Source of the DNA: Avimuribaculum sp964395975
GTDB lineage: Bacteria; Bacteroidota; Bacteroidia; Bacteroidales; Muribaculaceae
Assembly (NCBI GenBank): GCA_964395975.1
Contig: CAYNBZ010000004.1
Location: 1-64,000, forward strand
DNA length: 64,000 nucleotides
Direction of reading: 5' to 3'
Position numbers and translations under genes: made by a program
Part shown: piece after piece, positions 18,935 through 27,966 of the stretch
How positions within the stretch are numbered: the stretch's first letter is position 1
Layout of the letters: each line of letters opens with the position of its first letter
The notes under the pieces: generated by a model
Told to the model about the DNA's origin: nothing
Databases searched by the model: none
The model's input: the letters and a program-made list of their open reading frames with translations, nothing else

Positions 18935-19421
18935 ATTTTATATATATTTTTTTCTTCTTGTATAATATATAACCTAATACTCCGGTTAATGAACACAAAC
19001 AGAATAGCATACAGGCATTAAGCCAAATATTCACCACCCACAGCCGGCAAAATCATTTTCGTGCAAATCCAATCTTTTATCAAAATTTCAGAAATGCTTA
19101 TCGAGCCGAAAAGTATGGCAAGCACATCGCCAAATACATAAAGGAATAAATGCTTGGATAGCGCAAATTCAGACTTACGCAACGAGAAATACATTGATAT
19201 TCCACCATGAATCGAACTATTCTCCAAGCGGCTGAATATCTTTGTTTTATGATTTAGCAAGTAGTGTGTAATCTCCCGCTATTGCTCCACCGGATTGCGT
19301 GAAGGTTTCCTGATGCAAAGATAAGCTTTTATCATCAAAGTCGTACAAGTCATCTCAGGTATTTTATCCCTTGATTTATCCCAATCGTGGAGAATACGTC
19401 ATTCTTACAAGCGTGATAATT
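18935..19421. other. Intergenic region, no supported gene
   Basis: 487 bp between the sugar kinase and hsdR. A minus-strand TATCTTTG (19316-19323) resembles a -7 box and points at an 80-codon minus-strand frame (19018-19260). That frame would need a TTG start and resembles nothing I know. I do not call a gene here; a degraded gene remnant is possible. Confidence 0.4.
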
Positions 19422-22400
19422 TTATCCATTATACTTCTTGAAATTTTCCGCCTGTTCCAAAATCTCCTTGAACACCTCGTCATTCGTTACAGGAGGATAG
19501 CCATATTCTGCCAAAACCAAAATCAAATCCATTTTCAGTTCCGCCTTTATGTCATCGCGGGTGGACCAGTCTGTATATTTGGACTTATCCGCCACAATCT
19601 TCTTGATTTCTGCAGCAAGTTTCAAGAGCTTGTCCTCCGGATATTCAAATCCGAATTGCTTGGCTATGGCTTTAAGAATGTCATAAAAGGCCTTTTCTTC
19701 GTAGCTGATGCCCAAATCAAGGAAAGACTTCTTTTCCTTGTTCAACTCCTTCAGCAAGTCTGCCATCTGGTTGGCCACTTCCGTCAATACTTCATCTGCA
19801 AAAATAGCACTGTCCCTGCGGTCATTGTATTTGTCCACCAACGCATTCAGGCGTTTGGAGAAATCCACGCCTTTCACTTTGTTTACCTTCTTAAATTCCG
19901 TGATAACGGTTTTCAGCAGGCGTTCCATCAACTTTACTTTCGTATTGGGCAGTTTCAGCTTGCCGAGGCGTTCCATGTATTCTTCGCTCAATACATCCAG
20001 ATTCTCCTTGTCATTGCCTATTTGGATGATTTCCTCTACGCCTTCCGATTGTATAGCTTCCTCTATCATTTCACCGACGCGACGGTTCATCTGCGAAGCA
20101 TCCGGTGTGTCGCCGGTGGTCAGTTTATATATAATAGAGCGCACGCCTGTGAAATAATGGATTTCCTCCCGTTCGGCATCGCTTATTTCTGTGCTGTTGC
20201 TGCACAAGTTGAATGCCGACTTCAATTTCTTGGTGTGCCCCATAAACAAGTTCTCCCTTTCTTTGGTCTTTTGCATGAATTCTGCTCCTTTGTTCAGACA
20301 ATCCAATTGTTCCAAGGGTGTCCCTGTCGTAAATGCTGAGTAGTCAAATCCTCCAAACATCCTCCGGATAATGTCCAATTCGTCTTTCACCATCGTAACG
20401 GATTGCTCGACGCTTTCCACCGAATCCTGGTTGGCATCCCCTTGCGCATAATGCTTCAAAGCTACGTTCATGTTACTTTTGATGCCGATGTAGTCCACCA
20501 CCAAACCTTTTTCCTTTCCCGGATAGACACGGTTTACGCGCGAAATGGTCTGAACCAGCGTATGTTGCTGCAAAGGCTTGTCGATGTACATCGTGTCCAG
20601 GCAATCCACATCAAAACCAGTCGTCCACATATCCACCACAATGGCAATCTTGAAATTCGACTTAGGCTTCTTGAATTCCCCGGCATGGGCACGGCGGTCT
20701 TCATCTGTGCCCAGCAAATTATACAGCTCCGGCTTGTCATCCTTGTTTCGGGTCATTATCAACTTTATCTTCTCGATGGGAAGTTCTTGATTCCCATAGG
20801 GAAGACACGGTTCTGCAGCCATCATATAGCAGCCCTCTTGTGCTTCTTCACAGGGTGTTTGTGCCCATTCAGGGCGCAATGCAATGATTTTCTTATATAA
20901 ATCAAAAGCTATTGTACGGTTGGAACAGACAAACATGGCCTTGCCTTCCACCGTGCTTCCTTCTTCCACCCGCTTTTCGTAGTGGGCTATGAAATCTTCC
21001 GCCACAGCTTGCAGACGGTCGGAGTCACCTAAGATGCGTTCCATCTTGGTCACGGCTTTCTTGCTTTCTTCTATCTGGTATTCATTCGCTCCTTCTTCGG
21101 CGCACTGCTTGTAATACTGCTCTATCTCCTGCAGTTTCTTGTTGTCGAGCAACACCTTGGCGGCACGTCCTTCATACACAATGCGCCGGGTGATGCCGTC
21201 AGCCACCGATTCGGTCATGGTATAGGCATCCACCACTTCCCCGAACACGTCAATGGTAGCGTCAATCGGTGTGCCGGTAAAGCCTACATACGTGGCATTG
21301 GGCAACGAATCGTGCAGGTATTTGGCAAAGCCATAGTTGCGCTTCACACCCTTGTCCGTCGGCCTTACCTGCAAAGAGAGGTTGGTTTGCGAACGGTGCG
21401 CCTCATCGGATATGCAGATGATGTTGGCGCGTTCCGACAATAGCCGCGTATCCTCGGTAAACTTATGGATGGTTGTCAGGAACACGCCACCGCTGGTTCG
21501 TCCGGCTAAATGTTCCCTGAGTTTGTCGCGGCTTTCCACTTCCACTACGCATTCATCGCCGATGAACTTCTTTGCCGTGCCAAACAGTTTGGAGAGCTGG
21601 TCGTCCAAGTCGGTGCGGTCGGTTATCAAGACAATCGTAGGACTGGCAAACTCGCGGCTACGCATCAACATACGGCTGAGGAACAGCATCGTGATGCTCT
21701 TTCCACAGCCTGTTGCTCCGAAATAAGTACCTCCTTTTCCGTCGCCTCCCTCTTGAAGTTTGGAGTGCAGGCGGATATTGTCGAACAATTTGTGCGCGGC
21801 AAAGAACTGCGGGTAACGGCAGACCACTTTCTTTTCATTCTTCGATGAATCGGGGAAGAAAACGAAATCCTTTATCACGCTTAGCAAACGTTCTTTCCTG
21901 AACAATCCCCACACCATTGTCAGCAGCGAATTGATACCGTCGGTCGCCTTGTCATCCGCTTCTACTTTCCGCCACGCATAGAAGAAGTCGTAGGGCGAGA
22001 ACAGCGATCCGTATTTGTTGTTCACCCCGTCGCTGATTACCACAAAGGCGTTATATCTGAACAGGTCGGGAATGTCACGCCGATAGCGCACGGTGAGTTG
22101 CGTGTAAGCATCCATGATGGTTGTTTCTTCCTTCACGGCACTCTTGAATTCCAATACCACCACGGGCAAACCGTTCACATAGACAATACCGTCGGGGATG
22201 CGCCGCTGCACACCTTGTATCTCCAACTGATTGACAATGCGGAACAGGTTATTTTCCTTATTCTCGAAATCTATCGGTTCGATAAACAGATCCGGCAAGG
22301 CCGTATCTTCACGCTTCAACGAAAAGCCCTCCGTCATTAGCCGGTAGGTATGACGGTTCTGTTCATACAGGGAAAAACCCACGTTGGCGGTCAGCATGGC

Positions 22401-22595
22401 AAGCGTGCGCTCTATTTCCAGCGGTGTAATGCCATCTGCCTTATATCGGTTACGGAGGTACAGGCGCATGTCGTCGCGAAGCAAGACATCGCTCACTTCC
22501 TTATGGATTTCTTCTCCGCTTGTGCATATGTAACCCTCTTGCCGAAACAGTTCCATGATGGATAGTTCGAGGGCGTGTTCGTTGAAGTGTGGCAT
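19422..22595 (-). CDS. hsdR: Type I restriction enzyme R subunit
   Basis: The motor and nuclease subunit of the type I restriction complex; with HsdM and HsdS it translocates and cuts unmethylated DNA. 1057 aa. The N-terminal nuclease site is DGIVYVNGLPVVVLEFKSA (D...ExK). The superfamily 2 helicase has Walker A GATGCGKS, DRTDLDDQL, the DEAH box CISDEAHRSQTN and GFTGTPID, then QTISRVNRVYPGKEKG (motif VI). A C-terminal helical domain would contact the methylase. It begins 7 bp after the Schlafen-like gene. Its first 43 codons are duplicated at 24326-24455, so the 5' end has been through a recombination event. Confidence 0.96.
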   Translation of the reverse strand: MPHFNEHALELSIMELFRQEGYICTSGEEIHKEVSDVLLRDDMRLYLRNRYKADGITPLEIERTLAMLTANVGFSLYEQNRHTYRLMTEGFSLKREDTALPDLFIEPIDFENKENNLFRIVNQLEIQGVQRRIPDGIVYVNGLPVVVLEFKSAVKEETTIMDAYTQLTVRYRRDIPDLFRYNAFVVISDGVNNKYGSLFSPYDFFYAWRKVEADDKATDGINSLLTMVWGLFRKERLLSVIKDFVFFPDSSKNEKKVVCRYPQFFAAHKLFDNIRLHSKLQEGGDGKGGTYFGATGCGKSITMLFLSRMLMRSREFASPTIVLITDRTDLDDQLSKLFGTAKKFIGDECVVEVESRDKLREHLAGRTSGGVFLTTIHKFTEDTRLLSERANIICISDEAHRSQTNLSLQVRPTDKGVKRNYGFAKYLHDSLPNATYVGFTGTPIDATIDVFGEVVDAYTMTESVADGITRRIVYEGRAAKVLLDNKKLQEIEQYYKQCAEEGANEYQIEESKKAVTKMERILGDSDRLQAVAEDFIAHYEKRVEEGSTVEGKAMFVCSNRTIAFDLYKKIIALRPEWAQTPCEEAQEGCYMMAAEPCLPYGNQELPIEKIKLIMTRNKDDKPELYNLLGTDEDRRAHAGEFKKPKSNFKIAIVVDMWTTGFDVDCLDTMYIDKPLQQHTLVQTISRVNRVYPGKEKGLVVDYIGIKSNMNVALKHYAQGDANQDSVESVEQSVTMVKDELDIIRRMFGGFDYSAFTTGTPLEQLDCLNKGAEFMQKTKERENLFMGHTKKLKSAFNLCSNSTEISDAEREEIHYFTGVRSIIYKLTTGDTPDASQMNRRVGEMIEEAIQSEGVEEIIQIGNDKENLDVLSEEYMERLGKLKLPNTKVKLMERLLKTVITEFKKVNKVKGVDFSKRLNALVDKYNDRRDSAIFADEVLTEVANQMADLLKELNKEKKSFLDLGISYEEKAFYDILKAIAKQFGFEYPEDKLLKLAAEIKKIVADKSKYTDWSTRDDIKAELKMDLILVLAEYGYPPVTNDEVFKEILEQAENFKKYNG

Positions 22596-22597
22596 AA
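22468..22597. repeat. 130-bp direct repeat, copy 1 (5' end of intact hsdR)
   Basis: Matches 24326-24455 at 125 of 130 positions by eye. This copy is the start of the intact hsdR. The two copies bracket the Schlafen-like gene (1728 bp of unique DNA between them). Confidence 0.9.
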
Positions 22598-22602
22598 TAG
22601 TG

Positions 22603-24288
22603 TTAAAAAAGAGCTTTTCCTTTCTCTGTTAGTTTATAAGTCTGTTTTGCACTGGTCGGTTTATCGGGATAAGTCATGGCTACATAATCAAGTTTGATGA
22701 GCGGAAGAATGATCTTTCGCTTCAACTCTTTGATTGAACCAAAAGAAAGATTTTCATTCAAACTATTGGCCGACAGGTCATTCTCCCTTAAAAGACATAG
22801 CAAGTCAATCGTATTAGAGAGGAGTTCTTGGACATTATCCTTAGAACGAGACTTTTCCCAGACTTGGACAAACATTTGTCCAAGAATCTGTCCAAGTTCC
22901 TCCTTTTCGCTTATAATGCACTGATTTATGGCTTCTTCGACTTGGACAGAAAATTGTCCAAGTCTGTGCTCAAGTTCATTGTCAAGCATGTGTTTCTGCT
23001 TTGTCGAAGTGACAAGCATTCCCTTTCCAAATCCACTATGACAAGGAATGGTTAGAAGGAAATAAGTTCTATTGTCATCCGTTTCGATAGTTGCAGGCAT
23101 AGAGCCATTGTCTCTCAGTGCTTTTTGGATGGTGGGTATCCCTGTTGCCCGGCCTTCTGTCAAATCCAATTCTTTCAGGAAATCGCCTAACCTGCGGTTA
23201 CGATATCTTCGAGCCTTCAAAACTCGTGCAGCCTTTATAGCCTCTGCACTAATAGAACGGTCTGGTCCAGCATAGCTCAATATATTAACCTGAGTAGGCT
23301 CCACTGTTATCTCCACCGGTTCGCGTTCTTGATAGTCACGATGATACAAGGCATTGACCACGGCTTCCTCGAATGCTTGGTAGGGATAGTTGAAGATTTT
23401 GTCTGATTTTTCGGTATCTATTGGTTTAATGATTTTCTTTTTGATGACATTCGTGCGAAGATACGACAGCGTATCGTTGATGATTTGAGGTATGGGGCCG
23501 ACTATCTTAGGAACTTCAATCATCAAATCTGGATTATCAATACGGCCTTCCGGAAACAAGACAATATCAACCTGCGTCACAGGAAAGAATCTTTCGGGAT
23601 GTTCGCAGAACATCATTATGGCGCAGTTTTTTATTTGTCTGTTTTCGGTCGGCCCTGTCAGCAAATCCATCTCGTCAAGAATATCTGACAAAGGCTTTGC
23701 CGTAAAATCTTTGGCCAGTTTACTTCCAACCTTTTTAAGGTGTTCGTACACAAGTACGCTTGATATATCTTCCACTCTTGCAGACGCGTTTCCTCGTTCA
23801 TCAAACGGTATCCGGTTTGCCAATTCACGCACCTCGTCCAAAATCTCGCCTTTGGCTTCAATAGTAGAGGATTTGCTTCGTACATAAAATTTCGGCACCG
23901 ATTTTTTGGCGACTACACTTTCCATAACAGAGTATGGCCTGTTCACTCCTGCTGGCACCCATATTGCTAAAATAGTCTTGCCGTCCACTTCCTCTGGTGA
24001 AACCTTGGTAAGGTAAGTCGGTGATATTTTAGCATCATAACCTATCATGGCCTTCATAATACGGTCTATTTCGTTTTCAGCCAAACCTTTCACAGGTCGT
24101 TTGGCAACACCGTTCTCCTCTTCCACCCCGACAAGAATATATCCGCCGCCTATATTCTCCAAATCAGTTGCAAAGGCGCAGATGGTGTGGTAAATTTTAT
24201 CTGGGTTCCAATCAGCCTTAAACTCTATCCGATTGGATTCAATTTTCCGCTTGTTGAGCAAATCTTCTATGTTGATTGGTAATGCCAT
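22603..24288 (-). CDS. AlbA_2/Schlafen-like putative DNA-binding protein with HATPase_c_4-type domain
   Basis: 561 aa. The N-terminal AlbA_2 (Schlafen-type) domain is recognised by ESNRIEFKADWNPDKIYHTI, GGGYILVGVEEENG and FYVRSKSSTIEAK. The middle (about 250-440) matches the HATPase_c_4/RecG-like C-terminal part of COG2865-type regulators, with FEEAVVNALYHRDY, DRSISAEAIKAARV and EGRATGIPTI. The C terminus is a helical tail, perhaps winged helix. Genes of this type are frequent passengers in type I restriction loci; the role (regulator, nuclease or extra defence factor) is not established. It is bracketed by the 130-bp hsdR repeats, which indicates insertion into the locus. The last codons lie 7 bp before hsdR. 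Confidence 0.85.
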   Translation of the reverse strand: MALPINIEDLLNKRKIESNRIEFKADWNPDKIYHTICAFATDLENIGGGYILVGVEEENGVAKRPVKGLAENEIDRIMKAMIGYDAKISPTYLTKVSPEEVDGKTILAIWVPAGVNRPYSVMESVVAKKSVPKFYVRSKSSTIEAKGEILDEVRELANRIPFDERGNASARVEDISSVLVYEHLKKVGSKLAKDFTAKPLSDILDEMDLLTGPTENRQIKNCAIMMFCEHPERFFPVTQVDIVLFPEGRIDNPDLMIEVPKIVGPIPQIINDTLSYLRTNVIKKKIIKPIDTEKSDKIFNYPYQAFEEAVVNALYHRDYQEREPVEITVEPTQVNILSYAGPDRSISAEAIKAARVLKARRYRNRRLGDFLKELDLTEGRATGIPTIQKALRDNGSMPATIETDDNRTYFLLTIPCHSGFGKGMLVTSTKQKHMLDNELEHRLGQFSVQVEEAINQCIISEKEELGQILGQMFVQVWEKSRSKDNVQELLSNTIDLLCLLRENDLSANSLNENLSFGSIKELKRKIILPLIKLDYVAMTYPDKPTSAKQTYKLTEKGKALF

Positions 24289-24294
24289 GATATT

Positions 24295-24453
24295 TTATCT
24301 TTTGTTGTTACAAAGAAACAAAAATATGTCGTCGCGAAGCAAGACATCGCTCACTTCCTTATGGATTTCTTCTCCGCTTGTGCATGTGTAACCCTCTTGC
24401 CGAAACAGTTCCATAATGGATAATTCAAGGGCGTGTTCGTCGAAGTGTGGCAT
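24295..24453 (-). pseudogene. 5' fragment of hsdR
   Basis: An ATG at 24453 opens 52 codons whose first 43 match the intact HsdR N terminus (MPHFDEHALELSIMELFRQE...), with N5D and I22T changes and three synonymous ones. After the repeat ends it runs into unrelated sequence and stops at 24295-24297. It lies 29 bp after the hsdS stop, the place where hsdR is expected. A truncated remnant; a short peptide may still be translated and couple to the next gene, whose ATG is 7 bp away. Confidence 0.85.
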
Positions 24454-24455
24454 AA
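24326..24455. repeat. 130-bp direct repeat, copy 2 (truncated hsdR)
   Basis: Second copy of the hsdR 5' end, 5 mismatches to 22468-22597, in the same orientation. The divergence suggests the copies come from different alleles rather than a very recent tandem duplication. Confidence 0.9.
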
Positions 24456-24482
24456 GATTTATTTCTTGAATATAATTGGCAT

Positions 24483-25646
24483 TTACAGTGAGTGTTGACC
24501 CATCTTCGCTAAAAGCAAAGACTGTAACTTGATTAATAACTTATTTTCTTGGTCATGCTCTAAGGAATGACTTAAAATACAATAAAAGACAGTCTCAATC
24601 TCTTTTAATTTTTGAGTAGGAGGAATCAACATTGGAAATGATCGGAGGCTATCTGCTTCCACTCGTTGCCTTCCATCTGATCCTGTTTGACTTTTCTTTG
24701 CAAATATTTTGAATCCCTTTTCTCTTACAATAGCAGACAAAAGACCTGTTAACTGAAATTCTTTCCCTCTAAGTACAATAAATTCAGTTGAGCCAGCACC
24801 AATTTCATTGGGTAATAAGGACATTACAACTGCAGCTTTGCCATTCTCCATACAAGGTGTTATACGAGCAAAAAGGATGTCGCCATTTTGAAACTTTGTT
24901 CCTCCCGAATATAACTTCTGTTCAACTTTTTTTATTCCGAAACCTTCTGTTGGCAATACATCCATTTCAACAAAAGAACACATTTCATCTTTTCGAAGAG
25001 ATAATCGTGGATTTATTTCTGCAATCTCTCCCAGCGTACCTATTCTCCACCCTTCCGGCAGATTCTCCTTATCAATCCCATCCACAAACATCTTGCGATA
25101 AAGGGCTTGCGCCGTTTCTTCCAACTTGGCAATGATTTGCTCATTGAGGCGGATGCGGCGGGTAACGGTTTCGTATTCGGACACGATCTTTTGCTGTTGC
25201 TCTATGGGAGGGACGGGCAACATAACCTCGCACATTTCATCAAATTCAAAAAACTCATGTGCACTGCCATGCGATTTGAATCTGGCATATCGGTCGAACT
25301 CAGGGCGACAAAACCACATCCATAAATAAACTGGATGCAACAAAGATTCGTCCTTAATACGAAAAACCTGATAAGCACCGGAGACCGTACAATCTTCACC
25401 CTCCCGGTAAGCAATAGATATTTTTTCTCCATTACGAGTTGTCGCCCGATTATATGCGAAATAGCCCTTTCTTACAATATTGTCCTTGGTGGAATCTGTC
25501 GCGACTTGTTTAGGCGTCTGAAAATATTTGTTATTACTAATACCTTGAGACAATTTAATTTCTCCATTGGTATTTCGTTCATTCACCGGCTCGATATAAT
25601 CGCCCAGTCGTTTATAACCGTTTTTCTGATTCTGACTATGCGGCAT
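24483..25646 (-). CDS. hsdS: Type I restriction enzyme specificity subunit
   Basis: It chooses the bipartite DNA target for methylation and cleavage. Start set at ATG 25646 (387 aa, MPHSQNQKNGYKRLGDYIEP), which fits the usual HsdS N terminus; the open frame continues 41 codons upstream across two palindromes but that part looks non-coding. Two target recognition domains are separated by a conserved helical spacer (IEQQQKIVSEYETVTRRIRL). The second begins LPEGWRIGTLGEIAEINPRL, and a second, more degenerate spacer ends the protein (PPTQKLKEIETVF). TRD sequences do not allow the target to be read off. No invertase or silent hsdS cassette is seen nearby. Confidence 0.93.
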   Translation of the reverse strand: MPHSQNQKNGYKRLGDYIEPVNERNTNGEIKLSQGISNNKYFQTPKQVATDSTKDNIVRKGYFAYNRATTRNGEKISIAYREGEDCTVSGAYQVFRIKDESLLHPVYLWMWFCRPEFDRYARFKSHGSAHEFFEFDEMCEVMLPVPPIEQQQKIVSEYETVTRRIRLNEQIIAKLEETAQALYRKMFVDGIDKENLPEGWRIGTLGEIAEINPRLSLRKDEMCSFVEMDVLPTEGFGIKKVEQKLYSGGTKFQNGDILFARITPCMENGKAAVVMSLLPNEIGAGSTEFIVLRGKEFQLTGLLSAIVREKGFKIFAKKSQTGSDGRQRVEADSLRSFPMLIPPTQKLKEIETVFYCILSHSLEHDQENKLLIKLQSLLLAKMGQHSL

Positions 25647-25701
25647 TTGTATATTCCTCAAATAATTTTGTTGATTTTTGCTCGATGCACCACGAATCTT
25701 G

Positions 25702-25724
25702 ATATGTGCAAATTTTGCACATAT
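25702..25724. repeat. 23-bp perfect palindrome between hsdM and hsdS
   Basis: Two 11-nt arms, ATATGTGCAAA and TTTGCACATAT, around a single central T. It shares the core GCAAATTTTGC with the second palindrome at 25746-25772, 21 bp away. Confidence 0.85.
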
Positions 25725-25745
25725 GATAAACAACCAAACACAGAC

Positions 25746-25772
25746 TGGTTGTCGCAAATTTTGCGGCAACCA
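25746..25772. repeat. 27-bp near-perfect palindrome after the hsdM stop
   Basis: TGGTTGTCGCAAA and TTTGCGGCAACCA around one T, with one arm mismatch (a G-U pair in RNA). It begins 2 bp after the hsdM stop on the minus strand. There is no following U run, so it is not a standard terminator. Confidence 0.8.
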
Positions 25773-25774
25773 CT

Positions 25775-27343
25775 TTATTCTTCAAGGCCATACCCCAACC
25801 CCTTAAACAAGTTCGACAATTCCCGTTTGCTCTCTTCTTCCTGCCGGAGCAGTTCGCGCATCTCAGCTTGCAGTTGTTTCATTTTAGAATCGAAGTCGAT
25901 GCCTTCGTCGCGGTTTTTGAACTCGATATATTTGCTGGGCACGAGCGACCAGCCTTTTGCTTCGATTTCTTCCAACGTGGCGGAATAGCAGTATTCGGGC
26001 ACGTTGTGGTAAGTAAGTTCGTGGCCTTCACGCTGCCAGTTGTGGAAGTTGTCGGCTATCTGCGCAATCTGTTCCCCGGAAAACTGGATATATTTCTTCT
26101 CGAAAGGTTCGCCCCATTGACGCAGGTCGATGAAAAGCACTTCGTTCTCTCGGTTACGATATTTCACCAACTCGCCGTTTTGCTCCACAGTGCGGGCTTT
26201 GCGGTTGCCTGCCAATATCCAAAGCGTGACGCTGATATCCGTGGAGTAGAACATATTGCGCGGCAGGATCACAATGGCTTCCACCAGATGGTTCTTCAGC
26301 AGCTGGCGGCGTATATTCAGTTCCGTGCCGTCGCCGCTCAGCGCACCGTTGGCAAGAAGAAAACCGGCCATGCCGTTGGCAGACAACTTGGAAACGATGT
26401 TCAGAATCCAGCCATAGTTGGCATTGCTCGTCGGAGGCACGTCATAACCCTGCCAGCGTGGGTCGTTGGTCAGCTCATTTTCCGCACGCCAATCTTTCTG
26501 ATTAAATGGCGGATTGGCCATGATGAAATCAGCCTTCAAGTCTTTATGCCGGTCATCGTGGAACGTATCGGCTGCACGTTCGCCTAGGTTGCAGGCAATG
26601 CCTCGGATGGCAAGATTCATCTTGGCCAGTTTATACGTGGTGTTGGTATATTCTTGCCCATATACGGAAACATCTTTCCTGTTGCCGTGATGCGCTTCGA
26701 TGAACTTCATGCTCTGCACGAACATTCCACCCGAACCGCAACAAGGGTCGTAAATCTTGCCTCGATAGGGCTGTATCATCTCCGCAATGAGGTTGACTAT
26801 CGTCTTAGGTGTATAATATTCGCCTTTTCCCTTGCCTTCTGCTATCGCAAACTTGCCTAAGAAGTATTCATAGACGCGCCCTATCAAATCGTGTTCCTTG
26901 TCTTTCTGTGTATCTATACTGCCGATTACGTCCAACAGGCTTGCCAATTTGGTACGGTCAAGCCCCAATCCGGAATAATAATTGCTCGGTAGAGCTCCTT
27001 TCAGTGTCGGGTTGTCTTTCTCTACCTGCGCCAAAGCCGCATCAATCTTGATAGCGATATCGTTCTGCTTGGCGTTCTCCATCAGGTAATCCCAACGGCT
27101 GATCTCATTCAAATAAAAGACATTCTTGGCATTGTAGAACACCGGTTGGTTCACAAACGCTTCTTTATGGTCGGCTATCAGTTCATTGCGCCGCTCCACA
27201 AAACGGTCGTAGGCGTATTTTAGGAATATCAAGCTCAATACTACATGTTTGTATTCCGACGGTTCTACCGATCCACGCAATTTATTGGCAGATTCCCAAA
27301 GGGTTTCTTCTATGCTCTTTTCTTTCTGTTGCTTTTTTGCCAT
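25775..27343 (-). CDS. hsdM: Type I restriction-modification DNA methyltransferase subunit
   Basis: N6-adenine methyltransferase subunit of the HsdMSR complex. 522 aa. The helical N terminus (LWESANKLRGSVEPSEYKHV) is typical of class I HsdM. The SAM-binding motif is DPCCGSGGMF after GKGEYYTPKTIVNLIAEMI, and the catalytic motif is NPPF in DFIMANPPFNQKDW. Order and direction (M, S, fragment, Schlafen-like, R) form one operon from the promoter at 27579-27586. It starts 4 bp after the broken xre gene. Confidence 0.97.
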   Translation of the reverse strand: MAKKQQKEKSIEETLWESANKLRGSVEPSEYKHVVLSLIFLKYAYDRFVERRNELIADHKEAFVNQPVFYNAKNVFYLNEISRWDYLMENAKQNDIAIKIDAALAQVEKDNPTLKGALPSNYYSGLGLDRTKLASLLDVIGSIDTQKDKEHDLIGRVYEYFLGKFAIAEGKGKGEYYTPKTIVNLIAEMIQPYRGKIYDPCCGSGGMFVQSMKFIEAHHGNRKDVSVYGQEYTNTTYKLAKMNLAIRGIACNLGERAADTFHDDRHKDLKADFIMANPPFNQKDWRAENELTNDPRWQGYDVPPTSNANYGWILNIVSKLSANGMAGFLLANGALSGDGTELNIRRQLLKNHLVEAIVILPRNMFYSTDISVTLWILAGNRKARTVEQNGELVKYRNRENEVLFIDLRQWGEPFEKKYIQFSGEQIAQIADNFHNWQREGHELTYHNVPEYCYSATLEEIEAKGWSLVPSKYIEFKNRDEGIDFDSKMKQLQAEMRELLRQEEESKRELSNLFKGLGYGLEE

Positions 27344-27347
27344 GACT

Positions 27348-27544
27348 TTATTCTTCTATTCCGTTGTTAATCAATCTTCTCGCATCCACATTCAATATGG
27401 CTGCTATTTTCATCAGCATTTCCAATGAGGGTTGGGTCGCATTGGAACACCAACGTGAAACGGTCGCTTCGTTCTTTCCTAACTGTTCAGCCAGCCATTC
27501 CCGGTTTTCCCTTGTTCTACCAACACTATTTTTAGTCGGTTTAT
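27348..27544 (-). pseudogene. Broken XRE-type helix-turn-helix regulator
   Basis: On the minus strand one frame from 27544 reads (I)NRLKIVLVEQGKT and then goes off frame. A second frame carries REWLAEQLGKNEATVSRWCS followed by a helix-rich end that stops at 27348-27350. Joined, they give the about 66-aa XRE regulator that often precedes type I hsdM genes. The initiation codon position is ATA instead of ATG, and the shift lies at GGGAAAACCGGG, consistent with loss of one AACC unit from a tandem AACCAACC. Both lesions argue for a pseudogene; an unusual start or recoding is the alternative. Family consensus is from memory. Confidence 0.7.
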
Positions 27545-27578
27545 CTTTTCTTATGCAATAATAGATTGATGTTATTTA

Positions 27579-27586
27579 CAAAGGTA
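27579..27586 (-). promoter_or_regulatory. -7 box for the hsd operon
   Basis: TACCTTTG on the minus strand, about 35 nt upstream of the broken xre start. No TTG at the -33 position. Bases 27587-27856 between this and the next promoter show no gene or convincing repeat. Confidence 0.5.
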
Positions 27587-27856
27587 ATGATTAATTATAG
27601 GAGGCTGTAAGAAGTAAGCTACAATCTTCTTCTACAACTGCATTTTTGTGTCATATTCTTTAATGAGGAGGTCATATCAATCTCCCTATTGTCAGTCTAA
27701 CGGTCCTGACACACTCATCCGTCGCTCGCCGAACATACGGACGATGCGATCGAGAGCACTCCTATACACAACTTTTGTGATTTTCTCTCAACTGCCTAAT
27801 TATAAATTTTGATTGCATTAATACTTTGAATTTCGAAGTTTTTTATAGATTTTCAG

Positions 27857-27864
27857 TAACTTTG
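27857..27864 (+). promoter_or_regulatory. -7 box for the TIR-like operon
   Basis: TAACTTTG about 100 nt upstream of the 27967 start. The TTTG at 27825-27828 is too far (28 nt) to be a normal -33. A near-palindrome CTTTGAATTTCGAAG (27824-27838) lies just upstream and could be an operator. Confidence 0.45.
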
Positions 27865-27966
27865 CTTTTATAAAATCTTGATTAAGATTTCCCTTAACAC
27901 AATTGATTTAATCCGTTCTCCCAAAATACCAATTCCCTAACCAATAAACCACATTCACACCGGCGT

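Noticed and set aside
19018..19260. 80-codon minus-strand frame downstream of a TATCTTTG box
   Set aside because: Needs a TTG start, has no recognisable domain and no conserved neighbour; kept only as a note on the intergenic region.
19371..20339. 322-codon plus-strand frame opposite hsdR
   Set aside because: Shadow of the hsdR frame; composition rich in Phe/Leu/Gln as expected for an antisense reading.
22468..24455. Insertion sequence or transposon explanation for the hsdR repeat
   Set aside because: No transposase, no terminal inverted repeats, and the duplicated segment is coding DNA of the host operon.
25647..25769. Possible 41-residue N-terminal extension of HsdS
   Set aside because: It would be encoded by the palindromes and does not resemble HsdS; the ATG at 25646 gives a normal N terminus.
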